From Malaya genurostris (taxonomy: Eukaryota; Arthropoda; Insecta; Diptera; Culicidae): 64,000 nucleotides of DNA. The stretch covers positions 44,205,502 through 44,269,501 of the forward strand of contig NC_080571.1 in NCBI RefSeq assembly GCF_030247185.1, written 5' to 3'. The first letter of the stretch is position 1. Every line of letters begins with the position of its first letter. A program made the translations under genes and the position numbers. Below are positions 11,800 through 20,606 of the stretch, one piece after another. The notes below the pieces were generated by a model, which ran no database searches, was not told where the DNA came from, and worked only from the letters and a program-made list of their open reading frames with translations.

Positions 11800-12513
11800 A
11801 TGAGTGAACCAAACGAACAAAAGCTACCGCCGACACGAAAGAATACAATTGTTGTTGACTTCGACCTTCGATACGAGAACTTGAAGGTTTACTTAAGAAG
11901 CAAATACATCTTGACATTAAACGTGTGCATTTACTTCAATGCAATAAGACAAATAATGTTATTTACTTCCAGTTTCATAAAGAGTTTGATGCAATTCAAT
12001 TCGCCAAAGACAATAACAATATGCACTATGTGGAACACGAAAACATTACGTACAACACACCAGTATATATGGAAGATAGTGCTATAGAAGTGCGTGTGAA
12101 TGATCTTACCTCAAGCGTCATCGATCCTTATATTCGCAAAACTATGTCCCAATACGAAGAGATTCTCTCTATAGAAAAAGAAAAGTGAAAGAACTTTTTC
12201 CCCGGTATTCTAAATGGCGTACGTTTGTTACGCATGCGCTTGAAGAGGCCTATACATTCTTATGTGACTTTCGGTCAGGACACAAGAATTCCGTGCAAAT
12301 CACTTGTCACCTATGACAATCAGATGGCCACATGTCAATATTGCCAGAAAGCTGTTCACTACGGTAAACCATGTGATAAACTGGACAAGGAGACAACTAC
12401 ACCAAAGGACAACGGTGCTTCCTTCACACCAATCGCAAGCAACCCCAGTACACCTGTGACAGCCACCAACAACAATGAAGCATCCCCTTCAACGAATCCA
12501 TCATTATCTCCTA
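11800..12513 (+). pseudogene. ORF1 (RRM-like plus one CCHC knuckle) of the ORF1-only retroelement, broken
   Basis: The protein begins MSEPNEQKLPP (ATG 11800), shifts frame near 11910, and continues through AIEVRVNDL and MSQYEEILSIEKEK. An in-frame TGA (12186-12188) stands where copy 3 has tryptophan (DKWKNFFPG). It resumes as KNFFPGILNGVRLLRMRLK and SYVTFGQDTR. The pattern V-x-V-x-x-L, YxxILSI, FPGIxNGV, SYV is typical of the RRM-like part of some LINE ORF1 proteins. It is followed by one CX2CX4HX4C zinc knuckle (CQYCQKAVHYGKPC) and a Ser/Thr/Pro-rich tail. The frame is cut at 12513 by the nested DD37E element. It would bind element RNA if functional; this copy is dead. Confidence 0.75.
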
Positions 12514-12515
12514 TA

Positions 12516-13525
12516 AGGAGTGTATCGCAAAGTAGTTAGCAACATTGATTATTGAATAAAAAAGCGAAAAAAAACATATTTTGACATCAGTTTTCGATAT
12601 ATTGTAGAAAAATTACATTTTTATGAATTTCACTGATTATATTGAAGAAAATCCTAGTTTCTGTGAAACGCTCGCACCTTGGACTTGAACTTCATTAAGT
12701 TCTGCACAGTTACTGTTGTGACTTTCCTGGTGGCAGCTGTCCAGTTTTTTTTAACTCCTGCATGTTTTGGGACACTGTACCTTCCTTCCGAAAGTACCGC
12801 TTAACAATTGCCCAGTACCTTTCAATTGGCCGAAGATCCGGGCAGTTCGGTGGGTTGATGTCCTTTTCCACGAATTGTACATTAGTTTTTGACAACCACT
12901 GTAGAACAGAGTTGGCGTAGTGGGCTGAAGCCAAATCCGACCAGAAGAGAGGAGGAGCCTTATGCTTTCTGTACAGTGACAGCATTCTCTTCTTCAAACA
13001 TTCTTCCTTGTACACCTTGGCGTTAATTGTGCCCTTCGTGAATAAAATCGACGACCGCAAACCACAGGTACAAATTGCTTGCTAGACCAACACCTTCTGC
13101 CCAAACTTTTCCATCGCCACCGTGGTGTCAGCGTCGTCCAGGTCCTGGTACACCGATTTCGTATAATATTGCGGTCCGGGCAGCGCTCGAGAGTCTTCCT
13201 TGGCGTAGGTTTCGTCGTCGATCAGGATGCATCCGTCTTTATTCTGTAGAATCTGGTTATACAGTTTTCGCGCTCTTATTTTGGCCTGAACTTGCTGTAC
13301 CAGGGACTTTTTCGGCACCTTCTGTTTCTTGTACGTTTTCAGGGAGTTCCGAACTTTGATCCGTTGAATCATCCCGATGCTGGTGTTGAACTACTTGGCC
13401 AAATCCCGCGTCGACGCCGATGGGTTTTTCCTGATGTACTCAACCACTTTTAAGTCCCGGCCGGGCTGGCTGGGACCCGTTTTCCTATCGGATCGGGGCA
13501 AATCCTTCATCCCCCTAGAAAAAGG
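12516..13525 (-). mobile_element. DD37E mariner-superfamily transposon (ITmD37E-like), nested, broken
   Basis: The minus-strand transposase runs from about 13512 (MKDLPRSDRKTGP) through STRDLAK, GMIQRIKVRN, LIDDETYAK, FWSDLASAHYA and CPDLRPIERYW. The last two acidic residues are separated by 37 residues, hence DD37E. Lesions: TAG after STRDLAK, TAG in place of tryptophan before QAICTCG, and a frameshift near the C-terminus. One end (12516, AGGAGTGTATCG) abuts TA and matches the outer end of the copy at 17401. The opposite terminal repeat was not found, so that end is placed where the host retroelement resumes. It is inserted in the ORF1-only retroelement. Confidence 0.75.
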
Positions 13526-13647
13526 GTGACAACGAGATCCAACTCAAAAAAAAAAAATATTTAAAAAATCTCACGGCCACGTAAAGCTTGTACGCAAATA
13601 GGCCTGAATAAAAAATATCTTTTAAATAAAAAAAAAGTGCACCAACT

Positions 13648-13790
13648 TTTCCAGGAGATCTCTTACCCGGTTTTGACAAACTTAGATTCAAATGAAAGGT
13701 CTTGCGGTTCCATACAAAATTCCTGAATTTTGTTTGGATTCACAGTATGCGTCAGAAAATTGTGAGACTCACTAATACTACCTTACCGCT
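13648..13790 (+). repeat. Dispersed tandem-module repeat, right part
   Basis: Continuation of the module split by the retroelement: ACAAACTTAGATTCAAATGA followed by AAGGTCTTGCGGTTCCATA, characteristic of the family. Confidence 0.7.
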
Positions 13791-13984
13791 TAAGTCACTC
13801 AACCTAGGGGACTCAAGGGATCAGTTGGACTCCCAACAGTACCAAGAAAACCTGGAAGGGGTCGGAAGCGATCTGTGAGAACGCCAAGGTTGATACAATC
13901 CATTAAGATGAAAGTATCCGGATAACATCGAATTAACTAAGTTTCTGTTTGAGCTGTTAGTAGAATGTTCTCACTAATCGAATT

Positions 13985-14460
13985 AACGTTTCGGAACAAG
14001 CATCCAGCAGAGTTGATGGTGTTTGGATTGGTTGGACCCCGTTTTTATCCAAGAAGGCCTGAAAGTAAATACAGATGTGTAATTAGGAATTTTTAAGAAT
14101 CATGGTTTGCCTTGGATTACATCTAGCTACGACAAGGATGCAAACATTGTGTTTCAGCCTCTGCCCACACGTCGAAGAAAACACAAATGTGGTTGAGGGA
14201 CAACATGCCTCAATTCTGGTCCAAAGAGATGTTACCACCTAGCTCGACTAAACTAAATCCTCTTGATTTCAGTGTATGGGCGAATATTGTAGCACGTGTA
14301 TGTGAACATCCTCCATAACCTCCATAACAAAGCATTGGAGAGAAATGTCATCAGATTATATTGCCAAGGTCTGCAAAAGCTTCAGGCGTCGTCTAGAAGT
14401 GGTCGTAAATGCAAATAGCGGACATATTTAGTGAAAAGGAAGCCTAATCTTCTACGAACA
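13985..14460 (+). pseudogene. Mariner-superfamily transposase relic (maT-like, DD37D)
   Basis: Frame fragments read KHPAELMVFG, then AHTSKKTQMWLRDNMPQFW, then KLNPLDFSVWANIVARVCEH. These match the second and third catalytic blocks of a mariner-like transposase whose motif spacing is about 37. The QDGAPAH block is frameshifted and the SPDLNPLD block has mutated to STKLNPLD. Several stops follow. It is dead and lacks an N-terminus. Confidence 0.65.
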
Positions 14461-14479
14461 TTTTATGCTAATACAGGTT

Positions 14480-14600
14480 ATGATTTAGGAAATGTTTGAG
14501 TCTCATTATTTTCTGACGCATACTGTAACTTCCTGTTTCGGAGTTATGGGGAGAAATTTGCAAAAAAATGAAAATATGTGTACTAACCTTTCACTTCAGT
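14480..14600 (+). repeat. Fragment of the dispersed tandem-module repeat
   Basis: TTTTCTGACGCATACTGTAA and CTTCCTGTTTCGGAGTTATG resemble the module found at 13648-13790 and 45210-45660. Confidence 0.5.
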
Positions 14601-14815
14601 CATCAACCCTAGTCGACACCTGTAATCTATTTCGAAGGCACTTCAGTAGCGTTTTCTCGAAAGTAGTCCTCAACAGTGATCAGGTATCTGAATTAACGTT
14701 CCTATTCGTTCTCCTATTGGACCTCACCCTAGTATCACAACGACCATGATTATTACGGCTTGTTCCAAGTTAAATTATTTTACTATCGCCGGACCAGATG
14801 GTATTCCTTTAATGA
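14600..14815 (+). pseudogene. Non-LTR reverse-transcriptase fragment
   Basis: Short frame pieces read NLFRRHFSSVFSK and, after a frame change, FTIAGPDGIPLMK, which resemble the region just N-terminal to and including the GPDGIP motif of LINE reverse transcriptases. It is cut on the right by the DD37E element. Confidence 0.5.
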
Positions 14816-15930
14816 AGACTATCCCAGAAAGTATGGACGCACTTTGATTTCGCTGTAAATAATTCACAAGTGTTAGATATTCAAATTTTTTTCGATATAC
14901 TGATAATATTAGACTACAACAACAGAATATTATTCTCAACATTTGCTACTTAGCCATTGTACACTAGCTGGCGCACCTTCTTGCGAACGTTCCTCATTAA
15001 ATTCCGTACAGACTTCTTGGCGACAAGTTTTGACACTTTATCCAATCTTTTTCGAACTGTTGAATGGTTTCGGCGACATGTTTCCTGAGATGTGCCTTCG
15101 TTAATTCCCAAAATTCCTCAATTGGTCGAAGTTGTGGTCAATTTGGTGGATTCATGTCTTTTGGGACGAAAGTGACATTTTTGATAGTATACCATTCTAC
15201 CATTGAATTCGAGTAGTGGTAAGAAGCAAGATCTGGCCAGAACACAACAGGATCCTTGTGGCTTCGAATCATGGGTAGAATTCGTTTTTGTAAACATTCC
15301 TTGATGTATATTTCGCTGTTAACTGAAGCAGTGGTGATGAAGGGTTTCGAGCTACAAATTGTTTGCCAGACCATAGCTTTCTTACCAAATTTTTCGACTT
15401 CAATCGATGTCTCGGACTGGTTTAACACTTGCCCTTCTCGCACCGTATAATATTGTGGTCCCGGCAAGGATTTGTAATGCACGTAGGTTTCGTCGTCCAT
15501 AATTATGCAGTTCAAATTTCTAGCAATAATCGTATTGTACAGCTTTCGAACCCTCGGCCTGATCGATGCTTCTTGTTTCGGACTACGTTTTGGTTGTTTC
15601 TGCTTCTTATAGGTTCGAAGATTCAAACGTTCTTTAGCACGAAGAACGAACACTTCGAAGTGCCCACTTTTTTTGCCACATTCCGAATTGAAACCTCTTT
15701 CTTCTGCTCGACCGCCTTCAGTATACGTTTATCAAAGCAGGACCTTTTTTTCGACCCGTTTTCGGGTTATCCTCAAAGGTGTTATCCTCACCGAACTTCC
15801 TGATTGCATTTCGCACGGCTTTTTCACTTACTCCTTCCATTTTTGCTATCTTTCTCAGTGACAGTACGCATTCTGTGCACCATTTGTACACAATTTTTCG
15901 ACGTTGTTCTGCTGAGAGTCCACGCATTTC
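14816..15930 (-). mobile_element. DD37E transposon, second subfamily, broken
   Basis: The transposase on the minus strand starts MRGLSAEQRRKIVYKW (15927) with an N-terminal helix-turn-helix. It shifts frame near 15720, continues AKERLNLRTYKKQKQPKRSP, IIMDDETYV, PGPQYY, FWPDLASYHY and NPPN, then hits a stop where the RPIE block begins. The lower end carries TATCCCAGAAAGTATGGACG, the same terminal repeat as the element at 48664-49836. The matching repeat at the upper end is missing, so the copy is truncated. Confidence 0.7.
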
Positions 15931-16515
15931 GAAACAAACTAATGAAAACTTTAATTTCGCAAAAGAGTAAATCTATGTTTAATTTCTTTTTGTAAATCAT
16001 TAACTATGTTTTTCATAGCAGGATCACGAGAACGTTACACGTTCTTTTTCTTTTTATATTATTCATTTCTTAGTAAACGAAACCGTCACACTTGTATACA
16101 CAAATTAGAACGATTCTAAACCGAACAGTAGAAATACGTACGCAAGTCGATCGAGTAATGTTCGAAAATTTAACAACTCGAAAGAATGATATTCGAGTTC
16201 ATACCCAACTCGAACGGAATACAGAATGGAAATTGCACATTCGATCGAAATATTTCGAATCGATCGACGTACAGAATAGGGATGGTTGACTTTAATGCAG
16301 AAACAAATTTTTTTCTCCATACCACCTCACAGAGCGTATCGTGTAAAACCAACACATAGAAAAACGAATTATTTGCAGTGATTGAGCGCAGTGGGTTATG
16401 ATACGTTTAGTTTTCTAGTAAAACAGGTATTAACTATGTATGGTTATAATCCATGCGTATTTTTAATTAATGATATGAGGTAGACGCATTTGTGCATGTT
16501 CTTTAAGACGGTCGA
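15931..16515. other. Unassigned sequence between two DD37E copies
   Basis: AT-rich with many TCGAAC/GTTCGA words near 16110-16280. No gene, no clear repeat boundary. Confidence 0.3.
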
Positions 16516-17266
16516 TTTGGCCAAGCAGTTCAACACTAGCATCGGGATGATTCAACGGATCAAAGTTCGGAACTCCCAGAAAACGTACAAGAAACAGAAG
16601 GTGCCGAAAAAGTCCCTGGTACAGCAAGTTCAGGCCAAAACAAGAGCGCGAAAACTGTATAACCGGATTCTACAGAATAAAGACGGATGCATCCTGATCG
16701 ACGACGAAACCTACGCCAAGGAAGACTCTCGAGCGCTGCCCGGACCGCAATATTATACGAAATCGGTGTACCAGGACCTGGACGACGCTGACACCACGGT
16801 CGCGATGGAAAAGTTTGGGCAGAAGGTGTTGATCCGGCAAGCAATTTGTACCTGTGGTTGGCGGTCGTCGATTTTATTCACGAAGGGCACAATTAACGCC
16901 AAGGTGTACGAGGAAGAATGTTTGAAGAAGAGAATGCTGTCACTGTACAGAAAGCACAAGGGTCCTCCTCTCTTCTGGTCGGATTTGGCTTCAGCCCACT
17001 ACGCCAACTCCGTTCTACAGTGGTTGTCAAAAAATAATGTACAATTCGTGGAAAAGAACATCATCCCACCGAACTGCCCGGATCTTCGGCCAATTGAAAG
17101 GTATTGGGCAATGGTCAAGCGGCACTTTCGGAAGGAAGGTACAGTGTCCCAAAACATGCAGGAGTTAAAAAACTGGACAGATGCCACCAGCAAAGTCACT
17201 AAAGGAACTGTGCAGAATTTAATGAAGAATGTCAAGTCCAAAGTGCGAGCGTTTCACAGAAACTAG
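16516..17266 (+). pseudogene. DD37E transposase, N-terminally truncated but open
   Basis: A frame of about 250 residues stays open to the natural C-terminus. It keeps all three catalytic positions: LIDDETYAK, FWSDLASAHYA and CPDLRPIERYW, with 37 residues between the second aspartate and the glutamate. The family normally has a further N-terminal DNA-binding region of roughly 80-100 residues, absent here because the homology begins at DLAKQFNTSIGMIQ. An arginine replaces the usual tryptophan before QAICTCG. Such a truncated enzyme should not bind its terminal repeats, so I call it a pseudogene in spite of the open frame. Confidence 0.7.
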
Positions 17267-17401
17267 GATTTTTTTCAATATAATCAGTGAAATGCATAAA
17301 AATGTAATTTTTCTACAATCAAACTGATGTCAAAACATGTTTTTTTTTTTCGCTTTTTTATTCAACTAACAATGTTGCTAACCACTTTCCGATACACTCC
17401 T
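16516..17401 (+). mobile_element. DD37E transposon (ITmD37E-like), 5'-truncated, inverted relative to 12516-13525
   Basis: From about 16516 this is a near-identical copy, in opposite orientation, of the transposon at 12516-13525. It lacks the N-terminal helix-turn-helix and the 5' terminal repeat. Its 3' end closes with CGATACACTCCT followed by TA (17402-17403), exactly where the other copy begins. Confidence 0.75.
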
Positions 17402-17614
17402 TATAGGCGAATAAATTTTTTGCTATTTCTTTTGAGATTTTGAATGAATGTAAGACAATTTTTGTCCACGCTTGGCAAGTGCATAAGAAATAAGTTATAG
17501 TTTTAGAATTCTTAAAATCCAAGATGTCGGCTTTCGATGGATGTTCTACTTTGTATTTTCTAAACATGTTTAATAAGTATAGAAATCCTATCTTAAATAT
17601 AGAAATTTTAATTA

Positions 17615-17905
17615 ATTACAAACGATTTGTTGTCAATTTTTCAAATTTAAATGAATTTATGAATGAATGTGAACATTGCATTTTTAATGTCCTCATAATA
17701 GGTCTTGTCCCTTACAGAACCTTGCCTTATATTTGTACCTTTACAAATCACAAGCATCAAAAGTATGCAAAAATTCACTCAATCAATCAGCTGCTACGTG
17801 CGATTATTGATATTCGGAAGTGTGGAAAAAGCATGTCAGTTTTGTTCGTATTCACGTTATATAGTTATGTCTCCGATATTACCTACCTGACTTTTTTTTT
17901 GTATT
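17615..17905 (+). repeat. Dispersed repeat, partner of 36690-37015
   Basis: TTTTTCAAATTTAAATGAAT and, later, TGCGATTATTGATATTCGGA with AAGTGTGGAAAAAGCA match the minus strand of 36690-37015 over roughly 290 bases. Class unknown. A related end occurs at about 8760-8810. Confidence 0.65.
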
Positions 17906-18737
17906 ACCGATGTCAACTTACTTAACTCCATATTTAGATATAGAGCGCTGATCAGCCTCCTTGAACTTGAACAAGTTTTTTTGTTTTAGTTCTGCTTGTT
18001 AACAAAGAGAATAATATGCGGACTGATAACAACCTAACTGATCGTTTGGTTCGAAGATAAACTCAAGATGGAATAGTCTGCGATTTCTTATGTATCAGTT
18101 TCAGTCTTTTAAAGCAAAACAACAAGCGTCTGATCGCTAGAAGACAATGATTGTTATGTTTGAAAAATTAAGTTACAGTATGAACGCTATTAAACAATTT
18201 TGCTTCATATCCTGTGATTCTTACAATAAGAAAGTAAGAACTACTTATAACCATTGCCTAGAATTTATTTAGTTTTGAGGAAATCTCATCCCATGAAGCA
18301 TTAAAGTCAATTGAGGCAAGAAATCATTATGTGCTAAATGTAAACATACGTTTGCTTCTTTCCTAACTTCTATTGTTTCCATGGCATTTGGTCGAAACTT
18401 GTCAACGCTTATTAATGGAGGGTCAATAAAATTACATTATTACTTAACCAGCTGGTTCACAATTACTAACTGGTTCACAATTACTGACCAACTGGTTCAC
18501 GATTACTGACCCAACTTTTTTCAATGAATCGTATGGGACATTATAATCTTGAGTTTATCTTTGGTTTGGTGTTTCAAATAAAATTTATTTAATATTCTGA
18601 AACTATGGTAAAGGTCGTAAGGGATGAATATAACTTTATTTTAGAATATTAAAAATAAATAGATGTTCAAATAACGGTTGAATTCGAAGTCAATGATGTT
18701 GTCAGAGTAAATACTTATTTTTTATTATTCAAATTTC
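17906..18737. other. Unassigned sequence upstream of LINE copy A
   Basis: No gene. It contains a small tandem array (18444-18512) and the left copy of the LINE target duplication (18738-18750). Confidence 0.35.
18444..18512. repeat. Short tandem array, three units of about 20-23 bp
   Basis: The unit reads roughly AACTGGTTCACAATTACTGA, repeated three times with small length changes. Confidence 0.75.
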
Positions 18738-19259
18738 AATATCTTGCGCCATTCGTGCCGTGACTATCGGATCGATCGGACGTAAATTCTGCTTTCTCCA
18801 ATCGCGTGGTGAATTGTTTTATTCCGTTATCAAGGTCATCCCGTATTCTATTGTGTGCATCAGTGCGGTCGAGTGATAGTTCTAATTAATCCGTTCTCAA
18901 GGCCGACTGTGAGCTTGTGTAAAGCAGCACTGCGTGTGGTACCGTTAGCCAGCGCCAGCGCTGGGCGCTGCGTATATATCGTTGTACATTAGAAACAGTG
19001 ATAAATATATATAGTGATAAAAAGATTGGTTTCATTGGACAGTGTAGTGAGAGACTAAAAACAAAGTGCTTTTTCCTCAAAGAGGTTTTTTGCACTTTAT
19101 TGAACTGGAGTATTCACCGGTCGCCTAGGACCGGGCCTTGTCGGCCGATCACCCTTCGAGAGCTAAAGCTAAGTATTTTTTTTCTTTTTCCCTGTTGTTC
19201 AGTACCATTAGATTTTTATTGCCCCCTAATATTTACCCGCACGGACACATTTCCGTGCC

Positions 19260-20606
19260 ATGACAAAAGGCACAGAATTGCCTGACCTTCCCCTAGATGA
19301 TCAAATGGATGCTTCTGATGGCAATAAATCTCGCATTAGAAGCTATCCCGATGGGCTTGCACTCTCGGCCGGACCGTATGCGGTTTACATCCGGACCAAA
19401 GCGAATGGTAAAAAATTGAACCTTCTAAAACTTTCTAATGACCTGTCCTCGCGATACAATACTGTACAAAAAATTGAGAAAGTACGCCCGGACAAGCTTA
19501 GGGTCTTGTTAGCCAGTGCAAAACAGGCTAATGAGATCGTTCGAAGTGAGAATTTCACGCGGGAGTATCGCGTATACGTACCAGCTCGCGAAGTCGAGAT
19601 AGACGGCGTGATCACCGATCCGAGTCTGACTTGCGAGGACGTTCTTAAGCATGGGGCAGGCGGTTTTAAAAACCCCCTACTCAAGAACGTTAAGATACTG
19701 GACTGCAAGCAATTGCGTTCAGTATCGACCGCTGAGGATGGGACTAAGTCCTATATCCCATCAGACTCGTATCGGGTGACTTTCGCTGGCTCGGCTTTGC
19801 CTAATTACGTCCTCCTGGACCGAGTCCGTTTACCTGTTCGTCTTTTTGTGCCGCGGGTCATGAACTGCACCAATTGCAAACAATTGGGACATACAGCATC
19901 CCATTGTTGCAATAAATCCCGGTGTATAAAGTGTGGAGGGAGTCATGCGGATAACTCCTGCAGTGGAGACAATGAAAAGTGTCTCTACTGTAAGGAGAGG
20001 CCGCATGACCTCTCTGATTGTCCCGTGTACAAATTGCGTAAGGATAAAATGAAGCGTTCACTTAAGCAACATTCCAAACGCTCTTTTGCAGAAATGTTGA
20101 AATGTGCTACGCCACCTACCGAAAATCCTTACGCTTACTTGTCAACTGACGAGAGCGAATATGATGACCCCCTCGAAGGTACATCTTCGGCTGTCCCTCA
20201 TAGCTCATCAATTAGAAAGAGAAGAAATAAATCTTCTCAAAAGCTCCCTAGTAAGGGTTCGAAGATGTCCTCTGATGGGTTCCGAAAAATTACAACAACT
20301 GGTAGTGATGGCAAAAAACCAGAGAAAAAAGCTCCAGGCCTTGGAAAATTAAATTCCGAGCAAGAATTTCCATCACTTCCTGGGACTTCAAAACCCCCGA
20401 AAGTCCCTAAAGATCAGTCAGAAAATTTACCAAATACTGGGTTTGTTAAATTCTCTGATATTGTGGACTGGATCATGTCTACTTTCAATATTTCTGAACC
20501 TCTTAAAAGCCTGATAATGGCTTTTATTCCTACAGTTAAAACATTCTTGAAGCAGTTGACTGCAAAATGGCCCCTTCTTTCAGCGATCGTATCCTTCGAT
20601 GGCTAA
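19260..20606 (+). CDS. LINE ORF1 nucleic-acid-binding protein (copy A)
   Basis: A 448-residue basic protein expected to coat element RNA and assist target-primed reverse transcription. Residues about 40-200 form the RRM-like half (GPYAVYIRTK, YRVYVPAREVEIDG, YRVTFAGSALPNYVLLDRV). Three CCHC knuckles follow at 203-216 (CTNCKQLGHTASHC), 222-234 (CX2CX3HX4C) and 241-254 (CLYCKERPHDLSDC). The tail is rich in Ser, Lys and Pro. The start at 19260 gives exactly the same length as the ORF1 of copy B, which supports this ATG. The stop codon overlaps the ORF2 start in ATGGCTAA. Confidence 0.9.
   Translation: MTKGTELPDLPLDDQMDASDGNKSRIRSYPDGLALSAGPYAVYIRTKANGKKLNLLKLSNDLSSRYNTVQKIEKVRPDKLRVLLASAKQANEIVRSENFTREYRVYVPAREVEIDGVITDPSLTCEDVLKHGAGGFKNPLLKNVKILDCKQLRSVSTAEDGTKSYIPSDSYRVTFAGSALPNYVLLDRVRLPVRLFVPRVMNCTNCKQLGHTASHCCNKSRCIKCGGSHADNSCSGDNEKCLYCKERPHDLSDCPVYKLRKDKMKRSLKQHSKRSFAEMLKCATPPTENPYAYLSTDESEYDDPLEGTSSAVPHSSSIRKRRNKSSQKLPSKGSKMSSDGFRKITTTGSDGKKPEKKAPGLGKLNSEQEFPSLPGTSKPPKVPKDQSENLPNTGFVKFSDIVDWIMSTFNISEPLKSLIMAFIPTVKTFLKQLTAKWPLLSAIVSFDG

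Larger units (their letters stand above)
11688..13634 (+). mobile_element. ORF1-only retroelement, copy 1 (carries a nested mariner)
   Basis: The element is bounded by a perfect 13-bp direct repeat AAGTGCACCAACT (11675-11687 and 13635-13647), the target-site duplication of a retroposition event. It has a 112-bp 5' UTR, an ORF1 relic (11800-12513), an interrupting DD37E transposon (about 12516-13525) and a short 3' UTR ending in AAATAAAAAAAAA. The 5' UTR (CATCTCATCC, TACAGTA, GTGAACAATAGA) and 3' UTR (GAGATCCA, TTTAAAAAATC, CGGCCACGTAAAGC, AATAGGCCTGAATAAA) both match copy 2 at 41611-42682. No endonuclease or reverse transcriptase sequence lies between ORF1 and the 3' end in either copy. Layout and target duplication are seen directly; comparison to HAL1-type half-LINEs is inference. 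Confidence 0.8.

Noticed and set aside
11565..11917. Open frames near the start of the ORF1-only retroelement
   Set aside because: They cross a repeat boundary and the target duplication, and show no domain.
12514..12540. Reading the ORF1 tail of the retroelement to the TAG near 12538
   Set aside because: This stretch belongs to the end of the inserted DD37E element, as shown by the matching end at 17401.
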